Both the position numbers and the translations under genes were made by a program. The notes below the pieces were generated by a model that saw only the letters and a list, made by a program, of their open reading frames with translations, was not told the origin of the DNA and did not search any database. This document shows, piece by piece, positions 6,581-8,890 of a DNA stretch of 8,890 nt. The stretch is from positions 1 to 8,890 of the forward strand of contig USFL01000044.1 in NCBI GenBank assembly GCA_900553905.1, in the 5' to 3' direction. The DNA comes from an uncultured Eubacteriales bacterium. Lineage in GTDB: Bacteria > Bacillota > Clostridia > Christensenellales > Aristaeellaceae. Positions within the stretch are counted from its first letter, which is position 1, and each line of letters starts with the position of its first letter.

Positions 6581-6604
6581 CTAATAATCACTTAATTATT
6601 AGCT
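6581..6604. promoter_or_regulatory. Putative operator B (CTAATAAT, 6 bp, ATTATTAG inverted repeat)
   Basis: CTAATAAT (6581-6588) and ATTATTAG (6595-6602) are perfect 8-bp inverted arms separated by CACTTA. The right arm is part of the 12-mer TAATTATTAGCT (6593-6604) that is identical to 6379-6390 in operator A. The heptamers are the same as in operator A but face outward with an 8-bp gap instead of abutting. The site sits about 60-85 bp before the oxidoreductase ATG. It is the best candidate for control of the rightward unit by the same regulator. Confidence 0.55.
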
Positions 6605-6664
6605 GGCCTTTCCCCCATCCTCCCCTATTAAGAAGAAACGCAATGGAAAGAGAGGGCTTCCGTG

Positions 6665-7807
6665 ATGAAGCGAATCGGTTTTATCGGCTTCGGCCTTCGC
6701 TCCGAAACCATGCTCAAGGCCTTCCGCGCGCTGGAGGCGGACATCTGCGTGGCCGCCGTGGCCGATCCACGCTATGCGCAGATCGCGCCGGGAATGAAGG
6801 ACGACCCGTACTTTGCGCACACGCGCTGGTATGAGGACGCAGAGGAGCTGCTCGCCTGCGATGATCTCGACGGCGTGTTCATCGGCACGCGCTGCCCGCT
6901 GCATACGCCCCTGGCCTGCCGGGTGCTGAAAACGGGCATGCCCTTGTTTCTGGAAAAGCCCGTGTGTATCAGCCGCGAGCAGTACGAGGCGCTGCGCGAG
7001 GCGGGCCGGGGACAGGAAAAGCGCGTGGTGGTGAGCTTCCCGCTGCGCTTTTCCACCATCACCCTTGAAATGGAAAAGCTCGTCCGCAGCGGCAGCCTGG
7101 GCCGGCTGACCATGGTGCAGGCGGTCAACAACGTGCCCTACGGCAGCGTGTACTACCACAGCTGGTACCGCGACCCGGCGCAGACGGGCGGGCTGTTTTT
7201 GCAGAAGGCCACGCACGACGTGGACTACCTGTGCTTCCTGACCGGGGAAAAACCCGTGTCCGTGTGCGCGGCCACCGCCAAGCTCTACTACCGCGGCGAC
7301 CGTCCGGCGGGCCTGCACTGCCCGGACTGCCCCGACTACCGCACCTGCCGGGAGAGCAGCTACGTGGTCGGCCGCATCCTCAAGGAGGACGTGCAGGGCG
7401 ACGCCTGCTGCTTTGCGAAGGATACCGGCAACGAGGACGGCGCGGCCATGATCCTGACCATGGAAAGCGGCATGATCGTCACCTACAGCCAGAACTTCAC
7501 CGTCAAGAAAGGCGCGGGCCGCCGCGGCGCGAGGCTCATCGGCACCGACGCCAGCGCGGAGTTTGACTTCTACACAGCCCAGATCCGCGAGGACCGCTAC
7601 CTCACCCCCCAGACCGTCACGCGGCAGTTTTGCTTTCCAAACGGCAACCACTTCGGCGGCGACGAGGCGCTGGCGCTGGAGTTCCTGCGCGTGATGGACG
7701 GCCAGCCCTCCCGCTCGGACCTGACCGACGGGCTCCGTAGCGCGGCGGTGTGTCTCGCGGCGCGGGAGGCCGCGCAGAGCGGACGCTTTGTGACCATCGA
7801 CTACTAA
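6665..7807 (+). CDS. Gfo/Idh/MocA-family NAD(P)-dependent oxidoreductase
   Basis: A 380-aa cytoplasmic enzyme of the family that oxidises or reduces sugars, inositols and related polyols with NAD(P). The N-terminal Rossmann fold starts at residue 1 with MKRIGFIGFGLRS (glycine-rich GFGL loop at 8-11) and VADP after strand 2; EKPV at 97-100 holds the conserved lysine. The C-terminal substrate domain has LQKATHDVDYL (179-189), matching the K..HD.D active-site pattern. A cysteine cluster, C219-x2-C222-x5-C228 (HCPDCPDYRTC), then C248-C249, resembles the 'C..C....C' segment recurrent in a subset of this family; it may bind a metal. Start: ATG 6665 rather than the overlapping GTG 6662, because GAGAGG at 6650-6655 lies 9 nt upstream of it. 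It leads the rightward unit, and the aldolase follows after 13 nt. Probable role: oxidation or reduction of the imported sugar; the substrate is unknown. Confidence 0.93.
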   Translation: MKRIGFIGFGLRSETMLKAFRALEADICVAAVADPRYAQIAPGMKDDPYFAHTRWYEDAEELLACDDLDGVFIGTRCPLHTPLACRVLKTGMPLFLEKPVCISREQYEALREAGRGQEKRVVVSFPLRFSTITLEMEKLVRSGSLGRLTMVQAVNNVPYGSVYYHSWYRDPAQTGGLFLQKATHDVDYLCFLTGEKPVSVCAATAKLYYRGDRPAGLHCPDCPDYRTCRESSYVVGRILKEDVQGDACCFAKDTGNEDGAAMILTMESGMIVTYSQNFTVKKGAGRRGARLIGTDASAEFDFYTAQIREDRYLTPQTVTRQFCFPNGNHFGGDEALALEFLRVMDGQPSRSDLTDGLRSAAVCLAAREAAQSGRFVTIDY

Positions 7808-7820
7808 GGAGGATTGCAGT

Positions 7821-8660
7821 ATGCTCGTCAATCTCAAAACCATTCTCTCCGGCGCCCGCGAGGGCGGCTACGCCGTGGGCCTGTTCAACTGTGTCACCCT
7901 GGAGATGACGCGCGGCATCATCGCCGCCGCCGAGGAGCTGCGCTCGCCGGTCATCATCGGGCCGGGGGAAAGCCTGCTGCCCGGCGCGTCCCTGCCGGAC
8001 TACGCCGACATGATGCTGGGCATCGCCCGCCGCGCGAGCGTGCCGGTGGCCGTGCACTTCGACCACGGCTTCACCCCGGAGCTGGTGGAGGAGGCCATTT
8101 CGCTGGGCTTCACCTCCGTGATGTACGATTGCAGCATGCTGTCCTTTGAGGAGAACGTGCGCCGCATCCGCGAAATGGCGAAAAAGGCGCATGCCGCGGG
8201 CTGCTCGCTGGAGGCGGAGATCGGCCACGTGGGCTCCAACGGCTCGGCCGAGGAGGACATCGCCCGCTCCGTCTATACCCGGCCGGAGGACGCCCTGCGC
8301 TTCGCCTCCGAGAGCGGCTGCGACGCGCTGGCCGTGGCCATCGGCACGGCGCACGGCGTATATGCCAGGGCGCCCCGGCTGGACCTTGACTGCCTGCACG
8401 CCATCGCGGCCGTCTGCCCTTGCCCGCTGGTGCTGCACGGCGGCAGCGGCCTTTCGGAGGAGCAGTTCCGCGCGTGCGTGGCGGGCGGCATCTCCAAAAT
8501 CAACATCTTCACCCACAACAACCTCGCCGCCGCCCGCGCCGCCAACGCTCACTTCACCGAACGCACGGGCGCGTTCGAACTCATGCCCTTCGTGACCGAG
8601 GCGGTCAAACAGGAGACGATGGACCATATCCGCATCTTCGGCAGCGAAGGGAGGGCCTGA
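7821..8660 (+). CDS. Class II (zinc-dependent) ketose-bisphosphate aldolase, FbaA/GatY/KbaY-like
   Basis: A 279-aa cytoplasmic aldolase that would split a ketose 1,6-bisphosphate (fructose-, tagatose- or a related sugar) into dihydroxyacetone phosphate and an aldehyde. The metal and catalytic motifs are intact and in order: VHFDHG with D81 and zinc ligand H82; EAEIGHVG with E133; AIGTAHGVY with H178; LHGGSG with H206; and the phosphate-binding KINIFT (226-231). Length and the natural C-terminus (MDHIRIFGSEGRA) match the family, so the gene is complete. ATG 7821 has AAGGAGG (7806-7812) 8 nt upstream, overlapping the TAA of the oxidoreductase, so the two genes are co-translated. A locus-specific aldolase beside an oxidoreductase and a dedicated importer suggests a dedicated sugar pathway rather than glycolysis. 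No kinase supplying the phosphorylated substrate is visible. Fructose versus tagatose type specificity cannot be settled by eye. Confidence 0.94.
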   Translation: MLVNLKTILSGAREGGYAVGLFNCVTLEMTRGIIAAAEELRSPVIIGPGESLLPGASLPDYADMMLGIARRASVPVAVHFDHGFTPELVEEAISLGFTSVMYDCSMLSFEENVRRIREMAKKAHAAGCSLEAEIGHVGSNGSAEEDIARSVYTRPEDALRFASESGCDALAVAIGTAHGVYARAPRLDLDCLHAIAAVCPCPLVLHGGSGLSEEQFRACVAGGISKINIFTHNNLAAARAANAHFTERTGAFELMPFVTEAVKQETMDHIRIFGSEGRA

Positions 8661-8662
8661 CC

Positions 8663-8890
8663 ATGCGCCCCTGCATCGCGGCGCTGCTGGGCTCGAGCGG
8701 CGCGGCCGACAAGCCCGTCTCCGCCACGAACCTCAGCTTCTCGCTCATTCCGCGCCTCAACGCCGCCGGACGCATGGGCGACGCGCAGCTGGCGCTCGAC
8801 CTGCTCATGACCGACGACTTCGACGCCGCCTGCCGTCTGGCGGCCGAGCTCGAGGCCGTGAACGACCAGCGCCGCACCATCGAGGCCGAG
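8663..8890 (+). CDS. recJ (fragment): RecJ-like fragment without the DHH domain (open at right edge)
   Basis: The frame opened by ATG 8663, two nucleotides after the aldolase stop, encodes 76 codons to the window end. It contains FSLIPRLNAAGRMGDAQLAL and, later, AAELEAVNDQRRTIEAE. These match the region of RecJ (single-strand-specific 5'-3' exonuclease of recombination and mismatch repair) after the DHH catalytic domain; E. coli RecJ has a similar F..GPRLNAAGRLDD segment around its midpoint. RecJ normally has over 200 residues before this, including the metal-binding DHH motifs, and none are present here. GGGAGGG (8649-8655) lies 7 nt before the ATG, but that site may have belonged to a different original third gene. 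To my recollection the sequence is closest to actinobacterial (Coriobacteriia) RecJ. It could be a truncated pseudogene, a rearrangement, or a contig chimera with the junction near 8655-8670. RecJ identity is confident; status as a functional gene is doubtful. Confidence 0.75.
   Translation, partial: MRPCIAALLGSSGAADKPVSATNLSFSLIPRLNAAGRMGDAQLALDLLMTDDFDAACRLAAELEAVNDQRRTIEAE

Noticed and set aside
6448..6834. 128-codon plus-strand frame overlapping the start of the oxidoreductase and covering the control region
   Set aside because: It crosses the promoter and operator region, has no Shine-Dalgarno, and its end is merely the oxidoreductase gene in another frame.
6599..7843. 414-codon open frame on the minus strand opposite the oxidoreductase, and a 336-codon one at 7617-8627 opposite the aldolase
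   Set aside because: Both are repetitive Ala/Arg/His/Val-rich shadows; the plus-strand frames have intact Rossmann and class II aldolase motifs with good ribosome binding sites.
8640..8665. RecJ reading frame extending upstream into the aldolase end (residues REGLT before the ATG)
   Set aside because: The frame is open for some distance and GL superficially resembles the RecJ 'GL..L' segment, but the spacing to RPCIAALL is too short and the overlapping aldolase C-terminus is clearly the real coding frame.
1..8890. CRISPR array, transposon ends, tRNA/rRNA genes, phage or defence genes
   Set aside because: I looked on both strands and saw no regularly spaced repeats, transposase motifs, cloverleaf-like segments or defence domains.

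Overview
The window is GC-rich and densely coded, with strong AGGAGG-type ribosome binding sites before nearly every gene. Its transporter is of the LplB/YtcP/solute-binding type. Together these point to a high-GC clostridial Bacillota (gut or other anaerobe). This is an inference from gene content; no rRNA or other phylogenetic marker is present. The window is a carbohydrate uptake and catabolism locus built as two divergent transcription units around one AT-rich control region (6361-6664).

Leftward unit (minus strand, in transcription order): two CUT1-type ABC permeases (5374-6360 and 4433-5359), an extracellular solute-binding protein (2626-4362), a PHP-domain phosphoesterase-like protein (1580-2521), an MFS permease (277-1545), and the start of an unrecognised beta-rich protein that runs off the left edge (1-263). 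Spacings are short (13 to about 105 bp). A near-consensus sigma-A promoter (TTGACA, 17 bp, TATAGT) sits about 125 bp before the first permease. A GC-rich hairpin after the solute-binding gene probably tunes expression of the distal genes. There is no ABC ATPase, as is usual for this transporter type, which borrows a shared ATPase encoded elsewhere.

Rightward unit (plus strand): a Gfo/Idh/MocA-family NAD(P)-dependent oxidoreductase (6665-7807), a class II (zinc) ketose-bisphosphate aldolase (7821-8660), and, 2 nt after the aldolase stop, an open frame that matches the middle of the exonuclease RecJ but lacks the RecJ N-terminal DHH domain (8663 to the right edge). This last join is biologically odd and may be a contig chimera or a rearrangement.

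Proposed working: the ABC importer (and perhaps the MFS permease) brings in a sugar, glycoside or sugar derivative; the oxidoreductase changes its oxidation state; a kinase not seen here would phosphorylate it; and the aldolase cleaves the product. The role of the PHP protein is unknown. The most informative non-coding signal is a TTATTAG/CTAATAA inverted-repeat family, including an exact 12-bp direct repeat, placed at both ends of the divergent control region. It looks like the operator of an unseen regulator that coordinates the two units. I see no CRISPR, tRNA, rRNA, insertion sequence or defence system. Most of the window is a recognisable type of sugar-utilisation locus rather than a new system.
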